Shown: positions 1 to 7,594, counted from the first letter of the stretch. The stretch is 10,634 nucleotides of DNA from Bacillota bacterium (GCA_023412455.1 JAEYNQ010000098.1:1-10634), one strand, 5' to 3'. Notes: a model not told the origin generated them from the sequence alone. Program-made: numbers and translations.

Positions 1-590
1 GCTTCCTCTTGTTTCTCTCTTGAAGGACCTCCTGCTAATATAAGGGGCATTGCTTCTAAAAGTGCCTGCGCTCCTACCTCTTTCATTTTGTCATGAAGGG
101 TTTCATAAGTCTCTTCTGGAGTAATAGGTATCTCTCTTTTAAGAAGCATATCTCCTGTATCCATTCCCTTATCCATATACATAATGGTTACACCTGTTAT
201 CTTTTCACCATTTATAATGGACCATTGAATAGGTGCAGCCCCTCTGTATTTAGGAAGTAAGGAGCCATGAATATTGATACAGCCATATTTTGGAATATGG
301 AGTATGCTTTCCGGAAGAATCTGTCCAAATGCTACTACTACTATAATATCCGGATTTAAAGATTGTATGTGGGTTTCAAAATCTTTATCTCCTCGAATGC
401 GCTGTGGTTGCAAAACAGGTAAGTCATAACGAAGAGCTAGTTCCTTTACAGGAGGCATCATCTCCTTTTTTCCTCTTCCTTTAGGCTTATCTGGTTGTGT
501 GACTACTGCACAGATGGTGTGTCCTTCTTCTATTAACATTTGCAAGGTTGGAACAGCAAAATCAGGTGTTCCCATAAATACAACGCGCAT
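1..590 (-). CDS. fmt: Methionyl-tRNA formyltransferase, N-terminal 196 residues (3' end outside window)
   Basis: Transfers a formyl group from 10-formyltetrahydrofolate to the amino group of Met-tRNAfMet, making the initiator tRNA in the cytoplasm. I translated this open frame from the edge. The protein starts MRVVFMGTPDFAVPTL, the usual Fmt N-terminus. The formyltransferase core motif NIHGSLLPKYRGAAPIQ lies at about residues 106-122, and the catalytic triad of the family (Asn, His, Asp) is visible as N106, H108 and D144, the last in the segment DKGMDTGD. Fmt is normally about 310 residues, so roughly the last third, including the C-terminal tRNA-binding domain, is missing only because the window ends. 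The ATG is preceded by AGGAGG (596-601 on the complement) with a 5-nt spacer. That ribosome site fills the 12-nt gap after def, so the two are almost surely co-transcribed and their products act at the two ends of the same formylation cycle. Confidence 0.97.
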   Translation of the reverse strand, partial: MRVVFMGTPDFAVPTLQMLIEEGHTICAVVTQPDKPKGRGKKEMMPPVKELALRYDLPVLQPQRIRGDKDFETHIQSLNPDIIVVVAFGQILPESILHIPKYGCINIHGSLLPKYRGAAPIQWSIINGEKITGVTIMYMDKGMDTGDMLLKREIPITPEETYETLHDKMKEVGAQALLEAMPLILAGGPSREKQEE

Positions 591-602
591 AATAGCCTCC
601 TA

Positions 603-1070
603 TTAATCGTTATCTGTAACTTCTACTATGTCTCCTTCAACTTTATCAATGAAAAGGGTTCCTTCTAGATGGTCGTTTTCATGAAGCATGGCCCTTGCCA
701 TAAATTCCTCTCCTTCTATTTCAAACAAGTTACCAAAACGGTCTTGAGCTCGCATCTTTACATAGTTAGGTCGTCTGACATAGCCATATCTTTTGGGTAC
801 GCTTAAGCAACCTTCCTCTCCAAATTGTTCTCCACTTACTTCTAAAATTTCTGGATTTACAAATTCAATAGGACCTTCTCCTATGTCTACGATAAAAACA
901 CGTTTTAGTACACCTACCTGAGGAGCTGCAATACCTACTCCTTGAGATAAATACATGGTTTCTTTCATATCTTCAATAAGGTTTGCTAAGTTTTGGTCAA
1001 ACTTTTTAACCACCTTTGATTTTTTTCTAAGTAATTCTTCTTTTTCAGTACGAATTGTTCGAACAGCCAT
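603..1070 (-). CDS. def: Peptide deformylase
   Basis: A metal-dependent hydrolase (usually Fe2+) that removes the formyl group from the N-terminal Met of new proteins as they leave the ribosome. All three family motifs are present in order: GVGIAAPQ at residues 44-51, EGCLS at 86-90 (metal ligand Cys88) and HENDH at 130-134 (metal ligands His130 and His134, catalytic Glu131). At 155 residues it has the length of the compact type found in clostridia and Gram-negatives, shorter than the type 2 enzymes of bacilli (about 184). The start is fixed by AAGGAGG four to five bases upstream (1076-1082 on the complement). It lies between priA (14-nt gap) and fmt (12-nt gap), the classic def-fmt pairing that couples formylation and deformylation. 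Confidence 0.98.
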   Translation of the reverse strand: MAVRTIRTEKEELLRKKSKVVKKFDQNLANLIEDMKETMYLSQGVGIAAPQVGVLKRVFIVDIGEGPIEFVNPEILEVSGEQFGEEGCLSVPKRYGYVRRPNYVKMRAQDRFGNLFEIEGEEFMARAMLHENDHLEGTLFIDKVEGDIVEVTDND

Positions 1071-1084
1071 TAGATCCTCCTTAT

Positions 1085-3340
1085 TTACAGTAGTGTCAAC
1101 GGGTCAATATCCCATTGTATTTTCATTGTTTTTATTTTTTCTTTTTCTTTAAAACGTTCTAAACAGTAACGTCCATAAACCAGTAGCTTTTCACGATTAT
1201 CTGATATTATTATAATACGCCAGCGGTATTCGTCAACCAACTTCCCTATTGTAGCCACAGTTGGTCCAATTATATGGAAGTCTGTTTTTGCTCTTTGGGC
1301 ATAGTGTCTATAGTAATCACCTAAAATGCCCATACTTCGTATCACTTCACTTTCACTTTTCCCTGTTCCCATCACTGTAAAAAGATGACCATAGGGCGGA
1401 TAACCTAAAAGCTTCCTATTGGCCAGCTCTTGTACATAAAAGGCCTCTTGCGCATTGGCCTTAATAGCCTCCAAAACACTGTGTTCTGGATTATAAGTCT
1501 GAATGATAACCTTCCCTTTAATATGACTCCTGCCAGCTCTTCCCATAGCTTGGGTAAGAAGCTGAAAAGTTCGCTCATTACTCCTAAAGTCTTGCATATA
1601 AAGGGCCATGTCTGCTGAAATAATGCCCACTAAACCGACCTCTGGAAAATCATGGCCCTTTGCAATCATTTGCGTCCCTACTAAGAGATTAATCTTTCGC
1701 GTCTTAAAGGCTTCTAAGATGGCAGAATGACCTTCTTTTCCACTGGTTGTATCCAAATCCATTCGCCCAATACCATAATTATTAAAATGTTTTTCTAAAT
1801 ATTCTTCTATTTTTTCCGTACCACTTCCAAAAAATCTAATATAAGAAGAACCACAAGCTGGACACGTTTCTGGAACTTTTTGCTTATGTCCACAATAATG
1901 ACACTCTAAAAGCTGACTAGCGCGATGATAGGTCATGGACACATCGCAATGATGGCACTTCATGACATAACCACATTTTCTGCAATTAATAAAAGTGGAA
2001 TGCCCTCTTCGATTAATAAGTAGCATAACTTGTTGGCCCTTTTGAAGGGTTTCTAAAATACTTTGGTGCAAGATACGACTAATGGCTTGATTATTGCCAT
2101 CTCTTAACTCAAGACGCATATCTACGAGTTGCACCTCTGGCAAAATAGCCTTTCCTATTCGTTGGTTAAGGATAAGCTCTTTATACTCCCCACATTGTAC
2201 TTTATAGTATGACTCCAAGCTAGGTGTAGCCGTTGCAAGAAGCAGGACACCTTCTTCACTCTTCATTCTTTTCTGAGCGATATCAATGGCATGATATTTA
2301 GGACTCATCTCTGATTTAAAACTGGCTTCATGTTCTTCATCCACTACAACCATCTTCAAATGATTAAAGGGCATAAACACAGCACTACGAGGGCCAATGA
2401 CAATGGAGACCTCCCCCTTTGCTACTTTTCTATAAAGCTGTTGTCTTTCTTTAGGTGTCATACGACTATGTGTAAGGGCCACTTGATTTCCAAAACGCTC
2501 TTCAAAACGCTCTAAAGTCTGCTTGGTTAGAGCAATTTCAGGCACTAGTACAATGACCTGTCCCCCACTAGTAATCACCTCACGAATGGCATATAGAAAA
2601 ACCTCTGTCTTTCCACTTCCTGTTATCCCTTTTAATAAAAAGGCACCATATTTTCCCTCTTGAATACACGTGACAAGGGTTGCTTTTGCCTTTTCTTGCG
2701 CCTCATTTAATACTTTAAATTTATCCTCTTGAATAGCATCTGGCCTAACATAGGAAGGGGCTCTAAAAAGATGAATAAGTCCCTTTTGTTCTAATGTTTT
2801 TAGAGAAGAAGCACTCACTTCAGTGTGCTGTTTTAAATCCTTTTGCCTAATGGGTCCTTCTGCCTTTAAATAGTCAAGGAGAGCTTGCTGCTTTTGAAAA
2901 CTTTTTTTATGCTGATTTTGTGCCCGATAAAGACTGAGAGCCTTTTCATCTGTTGTCAGTGCAATAAATATTACTTCTTCACGATTGGAAAAAGGCTTGG
3001 CACTTAAACCAGGAGGAACCACTGCATCAATGGCCGCTGCATAACTTGTACCATAATATTCCACCATAAAATGAATCATTTCCCACTGTTTGCTATTTAG
3101 AATAGGCTCCTCATCCACTAAACTAAGAAGTGTCTTAACTTCATAGCCCAGTTCCTCTCTTTCTCCTAATAAGCGAGCCACATACCCAATCTGAGGAGCA
3201 TTGTGAGGACCAAAGGGAACTTTCACACGCTGACCAATTTGTACCAATGAGCGAAGCTCTTCAGGCAACCCATAGGTATAGAAGCGATCAATCTCAGGTA
3301 GCGTAGCAAACTGTATAATAACTTGTGCATAATTGTACAT
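1085..3340 (-). CDS. priA: Primosomal protein N' (PriA), replication restart helicase
   Basis: A superfamily 2, 3'-to-5' DNA helicase that recognises abandoned replication forks and reloads the replisome through the primosome proteins. At 751 residues it is a normal full length (E. coli 732, B. subtilis about 805). Visible in order: the N-terminal 3'-DNA-end-binding domain (about 1-110), a winged-helix region (about 150-200), Walker A GITGSGKT at 238-245, Walker B DEEH at 334-337, and a cysteine-rich zinc region with eight cysteines (453, 456, 462, 465, 480, 483, 493, 496) that binds two zinc ions in this family. Helicase motif VI QAMGRAGR is at 597-604, and the C-terminal domain ends in the typical DIDPLTLL. 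The ribosome site GAGGAG is 11 nt from the ATG, a looser fit than its neighbours have. It follows rpoZ after an unusually long 111-bp gap where coaBC would be expected. Confidence 0.98.
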   Translation of the reverse strand: MYNYAQVIIQFATLPEIDRFYTYGLPEELRSLVQIGQRVKVPFGPHNAPQIGYVARLLGEREELGYEVKTLLSLVDEEPILNSKQWEMIHFMVEYYGTSYAAAIDAVVPPGLSAKPFSNREEVIFIALTTDEKALSLYRAQNQHKKSFQKQQALLDYLKAEGPIRQKDLKQHTEVSASSLKTLEQKGLIHLFRAPSYVRPDAIQEDKFKVLNEAQEKAKATLVTCIQEGKYGAFLLKGITGSGKTEVFLYAIREVITSGGQVIVLVPEIALTKQTLERFEERFGNQVALTHSRMTPKERQQLYRKVAKGEVSIVIGPRSAVFMPFNHLKMVVVDEEHEASFKSEMSPKYHAIDIAQKRMKSEEGVLLLATATPSLESYYKVQCGEYKELILNQRIGKAILPEVQLVDMRLELRDGNNQAISRILHQSILETLQKGQQVMLLINRRGHSTFINCRKCGYVMKCHHCDVSMTYHRASQLLECHYCGHKQKVPETCPACGSSYIRFFGSGTEKIEEYLEKHFNNYGIGRMDLDTTSGKEGHSAILEAFKTRKINLLVGTQMIAKGHDFPEVGLVGIISADMALYMQDFRSNERTFQLLTQAMGRAGRSHIKGKVIIQTYNPEHSVLEAIKANAQEAFYVQELANRKLLGYPPYGHLFTVMGTGKSESEVIRSMGILGDYYRHYAQRAKTDFHIIGPTVATIGKLVDEYRWRIIIISDNREKLLVYGRYCLERFKEKEKIKTMKIQWDIDPLTLL

Positions 3341-3358
3341 AGCTCTTTCGACTCCTCA

Positions 3359-3415
3359 TTAGAAATAGCCTAACCTTAAAATTTCCTTGCCCATAAGAAA
3401 AGGGCGTGGTGCCAT
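3359..3415 (-). other. Possible 18-codon micro-ORF in the rpoZ-priA gap (tentative)
   Basis: Reading leftwards, an ATG at 3413-3415 opens an 18-codon frame (MAPRPFLMGKEILRLGYF) that ends in TAA at 3359-3361. A GGTGAT sequence just upstream could act as a weak ribosome site. The stop overlaps a further ATG (TAATG) that is out of frame with priA, and the GAGGAG used by priA starts right there, so translation of the micro-ORF could affect loading at priA. The peptide resembles nothing I recognise, and it is not a remnant of the CoaBC N-terminus that I can see. A frame this short can arise by chance. Confidence 0.2.
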
Positions 3416-3451
3416 TTATCACCAACTACCCCTGTAAGTTAAAACCTTATT

Positions 3452-3805
3452 TTAATTGGTATCTGCCTCTTCCACTACTTCTTTATTTTCTTCTGTAGTA
3501 CCTTCTGCATGGAATTCACACATATGGATTTTGCCACCATAAATCTCATCAACTGCAATAGAGATTGGCTTTTTAGTTTTTAACTTTTCATTTAACTCTG
3601 CAGCTTTTTTCATCTTAACAGGGTCAATGATCTTCTCTCCTGTTTTATCTGCTTCTTTATTGAGAGCGGCTTGTTCGTTAACCACATCAATAATCTGTCT
3701 TGCTCTTTTAGCTGTGGCAATAACAATAGAGTAACGACTTGTGAGCTTAGACTCTCCCTCAGTATTTAATTTTTTCATAATTTGGGTATAAGATGGTTGT
3801 AACAT
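3452..3805 (-). CDS. rpoZ: DNA-directed RNA polymerase omega subunit, enlarged form
   Basis: The smallest core RNA polymerase subunit, which clamps the beta-prime subunit and helps the core assemble. The conserved start MLQPSY, the helix with SRYSIVIATAKRARQI (residues 23-38) and the closing segment KPISIAVDEI (79-88) are diagnostic. At 117 residues it is longer than the typical Gram-positive protein (B. subtilis about 67) and E. coli omega (91). The extra length is a Lys/Glu-rich stretch at about 46-78, between the core helix and the KP-SIAV-EI segment, and an acidic tail at about 100-117. AAGGAGGA lies just upstream, overlapping the gmk stop codon, so translation is probably coupled to gmk (13-nt gap). 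Confidence 0.95.
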   Translation of the reverse strand: MLQPSYTQIMKKLNTEGESKLTSRYSIVIATAKRARQIIDVVNEQAALNKEADKTGEKIIDPVKMKKAAELNEKLKTKKPISIAVDEIYGGKIHMCEFHAEGTTEENKEVVEEADTN

Positions 3806-3818
3806 TTAAAAATCCTCC

Positions 3819-4424
3819 TTAGACATTCCATTCTTTTTCTATTTCTTGTTTAAAACGATAGCTTCTTAACTTTTCTGCTGAGACAATAGTCTCAATGTCT
3901 TTAACAGCTTCTTCTAGACGATCATTGATGACAACATAATCATATTCTTTATAGAGTAACAGCTCTTCTTTTGCCCGGGCTAGTCTTTGGGCAATGACTG
4001 CCATACTTTCTGTATTTCTACCTACCAATCGCTTTTCTAGCTCTGCAAGGCTAGGTGGCATCACGAAAATAAAAAGAGCTTCTGGATAAATCGCTTTAAC
4101 TTGCAAAGCACCCTGCACTTCTATCTCTAGTATAACATCTTTTCCATTTTTTACACTTTCTTCTATAAATGTTTTAGGTGTTCCATAATAATTATTACAG
4201 AACTCTGCATACTCTAAAAGCTCATTATCTCTCATCATGGTCTCAAACTCTTCTTTTGTTTTAAAGAAATAGTGTACACCATCTTGTTCTCCTTGTCTAG
4301 GTGAACGTGTGGTAGCAGACACAGAAAGGATAAAATGCTCCTTTTTAATAAGCTCCTTAACAATCGTTCCCTTTCCTGAACCTGAAGGTCCAGATAAAAC
4401 AATTTTTATTCCTTGACTTGGCAT
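3819..4424 (-). CDS. gmk: Guanylate kinase
   Basis: Phosphorylates GMP to GDP with ATP, feeding GTP and (p)ppGpp pools in the cytoplasm. The P-loop GPSGSGKGT is at residues 12-20, followed by the GMP-binding stretch SATTRSPRQGEQDGVHYFF (36-54), the VILEIEVQGALQVK segment (97-110, where many homologues have EIDVQGA) and the lid region with RLARAKEEL (147-155). At 201 residues it is the normal length. AAAGGAG sits a few bases before the ATG. It lies between remA (20-nt gap) and rpoZ (13-nt gap), the same neighbours as in B. subtilis and many clostridia. Confidence 0.98.
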   Translation of the reverse strand: MPSQGIKIVLSGPSGSGKGTIVKELIKKEHFILSVSATTRSPRQGEQDGVHYFFKTKEEFETMMRDNELLEYAEFCNNYYGTPKTFIEESVKNGKDVILEIEVQGALQVKAIYPEALFIFVMPPSLAELEKRLVGRNTESMAVIAQRLARAKEELLLYKEYDYVVINDRLEEAVKDIETIVSAEKLRSYRFKQEIEKEWNV

Positions 4425-4444
4425 GACTTTCTCCTTTAATTCCT

Positions 4445-4690
4445 TTATTCTTTTGCAGTCGTCAAGCGACTGGCCATGGTCTCAGGCTGTAGGGCTGATA
4501 AAATAATCTGATGATTATCTGTAATAATGACACCTCTTGTCTTTCTCCCTTGGGTGGCATCAATGAGTTCAGCATTCTCTTTAGCTTTAGCAATTAAGCG
4601 CTTAATAGGCGCTGATTCTGCTGCTACAATGGCTACAATACGGTCAGTAGAAACGATATTTCCATAACCAATGTTAATAAAACGACTCAT
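4445..4690 (-). CDS. remA: RemA-family DNA-binding regulator (DUF370)
   Basis: In B. subtilis RemA is a DNA-binding protein that forms ring-shaped oligomers and activates extracellular matrix and osmoprotection genes; in clostridia its targets are largely unknown. This 81-residue protein matches the family along its whole length: FINIGYGNIVSTDRIVAIV (residues 4-22), SAPIKRLI (26-33), GRKTRGVIITD (48-58) and a C-terminal ILSALQPETMASRL (63-76). Arg17, Arg49 and Arg52 lie in the conserved stretches that carry DNA-contacting arginines in the studied homologue. The gene starts 8 nt after the yicC stop, with an AGGTGA ribosome site that overlaps that stop (TAG), suggesting translational coupling. 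The family assignment is firm; a matrix role here is inferred only. Confidence 0.93.
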   Translation of the reverse strand: MSRFINIGYGNIVSTDRIVAIVAAESAPIKRLIAKAKENAELIDATQGRKTRGVIITDNHQIILSALQPETMASRLTTAKE

Positions 4691-4698
4691 TTTTTCAC

Positions 4699-5577
4699 CT
4701 ACTCTATATTTTGCACTTGTTCCCTCATTTTTTCAATCTCCGTTTTAAGGGCCACAACCTCTTTTGTGATAGCATAATCATTAGCTTTAGAACCAATGGT
4801 ATTGGCCTCCCTATTCATCTCTTGCATTAAAAAGTCTAATTTACGTCCAATAGAACCTTCTTCTTGTAAAATAGCTTCTAACTGACTGCAATGACTTTTT
4901 AAACGGGTAAGCTCTTCGTCTACTGAAGACTTGTCTGCCATTAGGGCCACTTCAGTAGCTAAACGATTGGGATCTACAACACCCTGTCCCAATAAATTCT
5001 CTAAACGAAGGGTTAACTTCTTTCTATATTCCTCCACCACGAGAGGACTTCTCTCTTCAATGCATTTTACCCGTTCACATACTTCTTGTTTTTTAAGAAG
5101 AACATCCTTCCTTAAGGCTTCCCCTTCTTTTTGGCGCATGGCTATGAGGGCATTTAACGCTTCATCTAAGGTTTCTAAAAGAAGAGTCTGAATAGCGTCT
5201 TGATCGCCTGCTTTCTTTTGCAAAGAAAGCAAATCATTAAGTTGTAAAAGATCTGATAACTTTATATCATCTTCTAGATTAAAGCGCTGACCAATCTCTC
5301 GTAAACCCTTTAAATAGCCTTCACATAAGCTGGTATTAATAATAACCTCAATATCTTCTTCCGATACGGAAGTATAAAAAACACTCACTTCTAGTTTCCC
5401 ACGAATGATTTTTTGTTTAATCACTTCTTTTACTTTTTCTTCTAAGCTGGCTAATGTACGTGGCAACTTAATATTCAAGTCACAATACCTGTGATTAATA
5501 GCACTTATTTCTACTATTACTTTTCGGTTATTTTCTTGTCTCTCACTTCTTCCATAGCCTGTCATACTATAAACCAT
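4699..5577 (-). CDS. yicC: YicC/YloC-family endoribonuclease
   Basis: YicC-family proteins act on RNA: E. coli YicC is linked to turnover of small RNAs, and the B. subtilis member YloC has been described as an endoribonuclease. The 292-residue product has the family's normal length and both halves: SMTGYGR at residues 4-10, NHRYCDLNIKLPR at 28-40, a coiled middle section, then SSVDEELTRLKSH (217-229) and the highly conserved C-terminus GRKLDFLMQEMNREANTIGS (244-263) with EIEKMREQVQNIE at the end. The first ATG gives the family's standard N-terminus and has AGGAAGAG upstream. It is the first gene after the promoter at 5629-5657 and so heads the leftward operon. Confidence 0.94.
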   Translation of the reverse strand: MVYSMTGYGRSERQENNRKVIVEISAINHRYCDLNIKLPRTLASLEEKVKEVIKQKIIRGKLEVSVFYTSVSEEDIEVIINTSLCEGYLKGLREIGQRFNLEDDIKLSDLLQLNDLLSLQKKAGDQDAIQTLLLETLDEALNALIAMRQKEGEALRKDVLLKKQEVCERVKCIEERSPLVVEEYRKKLTLRLENLLGQGVVDPNRLATEVALMADKSSVDEELTRLKSHCSQLEAILQEEGSIGRKLDFLMQEMNREANTIGSKANDYAITKEVVALKTEIEKMREQVQNIE

Positions 5578-5628
5578 ATCTCTTCCTACTTCCCCTATCT
5601 GTCTTTAACTTATTCTACACTATTTTTT

Positions 5629-5657
5629 ATTATAACACACTCGCCTTTTATTTTCAA
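5629..5657 (-). promoter_or_regulatory. Sigma-A promoter for the yicC-to-fmt operon
   Basis: On the minus strand TTGAAA (5652-5657) is followed after exactly 17 bp by a perfect TATAAT (5629-5634). Transcription would begin near 5622, giving a leader of about 45 nt before the yicC ATG. It is the only strong promoter I see for the leftward run, so it probably drives yicC, remA, gmk, rpoZ, priA, def and fmt together. It faces the rqcH promoter, whose -10 element lies only 12 bp from this -35. Confidence 0.85.
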
Positions 5658-5665
5658 AAAAATTG

Positions 5666-5674
5666 TGCTATACT
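5666..5674 (+). promoter_or_regulatory. Extended -10 promoter for rqcH
   Basis: TGC followed directly by TATACT (5669-5674) forms an extended -10 element (TGn-TATACT). No good -35 hexamer lies 16-18 bp upstream, as is common for extended -10 promoters. Transcription would start near 5681, only a few bases before the AAAGGAGG ribosome site (5688-5695), giving a very short leader of about 25 nt. The upstream half of this promoter overlaps the -35 of the divergent yicC promoter. Confidence 0.6.
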
Positions 5675-5705
5675 TTGTCCAATAAATAAAGGAGGTTCAT
5701 AGATT

Positions 5706-7469
5706 ATGGCTTTAGACGGCATTGTCCTTTCTAGTCTTCTAAACGAATTGCGTACAGCTCTCGTGGGAGGACGTATTGATAAAATCCACCAAATTGAAAA
5801 AGAAGATATTTTACTTTCTGTTCGTAATAACAGTGCTTCTTATAAATTACTTTTAACTGCCAATAGTAACTACCCCCGTCTTCATTTGACGGAGCTTTCA
5901 AAAAATACTTCCACAGAGCCTCCCATGTTTTGTATGATGCTACGAAAACATATTGGGGGAGGTAAAATTCTGGATTTAACCCAACCTCATTTTGAGCGTA
6001 TTGTGGAATTACACATTGAGGCCACTAATGAAATGGGTGATAAGGAGGTCAAAAAGCTCCTGATTGAAATCATGGGACGACATAGCAATATTATTTTAGT
6101 CAAAGAAGATCATACCATCGTTGATAGTATTAAACATATCTCTCTGGATAAAAGTAGTGTCCGAGAGGTCCTTCCAGGTAGACCATATGTTTATCCTCCC
6201 AATCAAGAAAAGCAAAATCCTTTAGAGACCACTGAAGACGCCTTTATAGAGGCCTTAAAAAGCAAGTCCTCTCCTCTCTATAAAGGAATATATCTCTCTT
6301 ATAGTGGTCTATCTCCTGCCATCGCTCATGAAATCTGTCTTACTGCAGGTTGTGATGAAGAGCAATTAGGCGAAGCTACCGATTTAGCTACCCTTAGGAG
6401 CCTTTACAAAAGTTTCCAAGCTCTTATGCTTAATGTAAAAGAACATCGCTTTGTGCCTGTTCTTTATTATGGAGAAGATGATTTATCTTTTGATTTTTAT
6501 GCTTTAGAGCTTTCTCTTTACAAGAACTATCGTCAAAGTATTTTACCTTCTATGAGTAAACTTTTAGAACATTTTTATTTTGAAAAAAGTACCCGTTTTA
6601 ATGTTTCTCAAAAAACCTCAGATATTAAAAAGTTAGTGCATACGTTTATTGACCGTGGCGTACGTAAAAAACAAATTCAAGAAGCCGCCCTAGAAGAATG
6701 TACCCAAAAGGATCTTTATAAAATATATGGTGAGCTACTCACAGCTTATTCTCATCAAGTACCTGAAGAAGCAAAAAGCTTTACCACTATGAATTACTAC
6801 GAAGAACCTTATGAAGAAATCACTATTCCTTTAGATGAGCACCTTACAGCCATTCAAAATGCCCAACGTTATTTTAAACTTTATAGTAAAGCTAAACGTA
6901 CAGAGCTTGCTGCTACGAGTCAACTACTCCAAATTGAAGAAGACCTTAAATACCTAAATTCTGTCCTTCTGTCTTTGGACTTTTTGGAAACCAAAGAAGA
7001 CATTGCTCAGCTTAGAGAAGAGCTTTTTACAATGGGCTACATTAAAAAACGTAAGGCTCTGGGCAAAAAAATGTCTGTAAAAAAGCAATTACCTTACCTT
7101 CATTTTACCTCTTCAACAGGATTATCCATTTATGTGGGTAAAAATAATTATCAGAATGACCAACTGACTATGAAGTTTGCTAAAAATAATGACTTATGGC
7201 TTCATATTAAGGACGGACCAGGTTCTCATGTCATTGTTCGCCTTGACCATCTCACAGAAATTGATGAAACCTCTCTTTTAGAAGCAGCTACCTTAGCTGC
7301 CTATTACAGTAGTGGTAAGCTTTCTAGTCATGTGCCTATTGATTATACTTTGAAGAAGAATGTCAAAAAAATCCCTAATGCTAAACCGGGAATGGTTATT
7401 TATACAAACTTCAAGACAATTTTTGTCACACCTCATGAAAATACTGTCAAAAAACTTCTTTCTCATTAA
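5706..7469 (+). CDS. rqcH: NFACT-family ribosome quality-control factor RqcH (FbpA/Rqc2 homologue)
   Basis: RqcH binds the 50S subunit with a stuck peptidyl-tRNA and recruits tRNA-Ala, so that C-terminal Ala tails mark the stalled chain for degradation. Older annotation calls the family fibronectin-binding protein. The 587-residue protein has the usual length: N-terminal NFACT-N domain with MALDGIVL (1-8), CMMLRKHIGGG (76-86) and EIMGRHSNIIL (121-131), a helix-hairpin-helix and long coiled-coil middle (about 290-450), and the C-terminal NFACT-R domain with NDLWLHIKDGPGSHVIVRL (495-513). At positions 97-98, where B. subtilis RqcH has an Asp-Arg pair needed for tRNA recruitment, this protein has Glu-Arg (in HFERIVEL). 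AAAGGAGG lies 10 nt before the ATG. It is divergent from yicC, as yloA lies near yloC in B. subtilis, and appears to be transcribed alone. Confidence 0.93.
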   Translation: MALDGIVLSSLLNELRTALVGGRIDKIHQIEKEDILLSVRNNSASYKLLLTANSNYPRLHLTELSKNTSTEPPMFCMMLRKHIGGGKILDLTQPHFERIVELHIEATNEMGDKEVKKLLIEIMGRHSNIILVKEDHTIVDSIKHISLDKSSVREVLPGRPYVYPPNQEKQNPLETTEDAFIEALKSKSSPLYKGIYLSYSGLSPAIAHEICLTAGCDEEQLGEATDLATLRSLYKSFQALMLNVKEHRFVPVLYYGEDDLSFDFYALELSLYKNYRQSILPSMSKLLEHFYFEKSTRFNVSQKTSDIKKLVHTFIDRGVRKKQIQEAALEECTQKDLYKIYGELLTAYSHQVPEEAKSFTTMNYYEEPYEEITIPLDEHLTAIQNAQRYFKLYSKAKRTELAATSQLLQIEEDLKYLNSVLLSLDFLETKEDIAQLREELFTMGYIKKRKALGKKMSVKKQLPYLHFTSSTGLSIYVGKNNYQNDQLTMKFAKNNDLWLHIKDGPGSHVIVRLDHLTEIDETSLLEAATLAAYYSSGKLSSHVPIDYTLKKNVKKIPNAKPGMVIYTNFKTIFVTPHENTVKKLLSH

Positions 7470-7474
7470 ACATA

Positions 7475-7532
7475 AAAACAGTTGGTACTTAAAATTTTTA
7501 CTTCGTATCAGCTGTTTTATATTTCCTTTTTT
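7475..7532 (+). terminator. Probable intrinsic terminator of rqcH
   Basis: Five bases after the rqcH stop a 14-bp stem (7475-7488 with 7505-7518) encloses a 16-nt AT-rich loop and is followed by ATATTTCCTTTTTT (7519-7532). Two pairs are G-U wobbles only in plus-strand RNA and become A-C mismatches on the other strand, so it is directed at rightward transcripts. The loop is long and the T-run is broken by CC, so efficiency may be moderate. Confidence 0.65.
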
Positions 7533-7594
7533 AAGAGATACTACCCCATCTATCAAAATGTTTATTCATGCACTAATCTGAATATTATTGATTT

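Noticed and set aside
955..1152. Plus-strand open frame of 65 codons across the def-priA junction
   Set aside because: Antisense to the def N-terminus and the priA C-terminus; hydrophobic, Phe/Ser-rich low-complexity translation typical of the reverse of Lys/Glu codons; no ribosome site.
2492..2515. Tandem direct repeat of CAAAACGCTCT with a 12-bp period
   Set aside because: Lies in priA and simply encodes the repeated residues ERF-EERF; two copies only, no sign of a mobile or regulatory repeat.
3388..3430. Stem TGGTG/CACCA with flanking GGG/CCC in the rpoZ-priA spacer, considered as terminator
   Set aside because: Only five continuous pairs and no T-run follows; priA, def and fmt also lack an obvious promoter of their own there, so read-through is more likely.
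4931..5191. Plus-strand frame of 86 codons opposite yicC
   Set aside because: Antisense to a conserved gene; Ser/Arg-rich composition is the reverse complement of its Glu/Leu codons.
7293..7581. Open frames on both strands over the rqcH 3' end
   Set aside because: They overlap the conserved NFACT-R coding region and the terminator hairpin; no sensible protein features.
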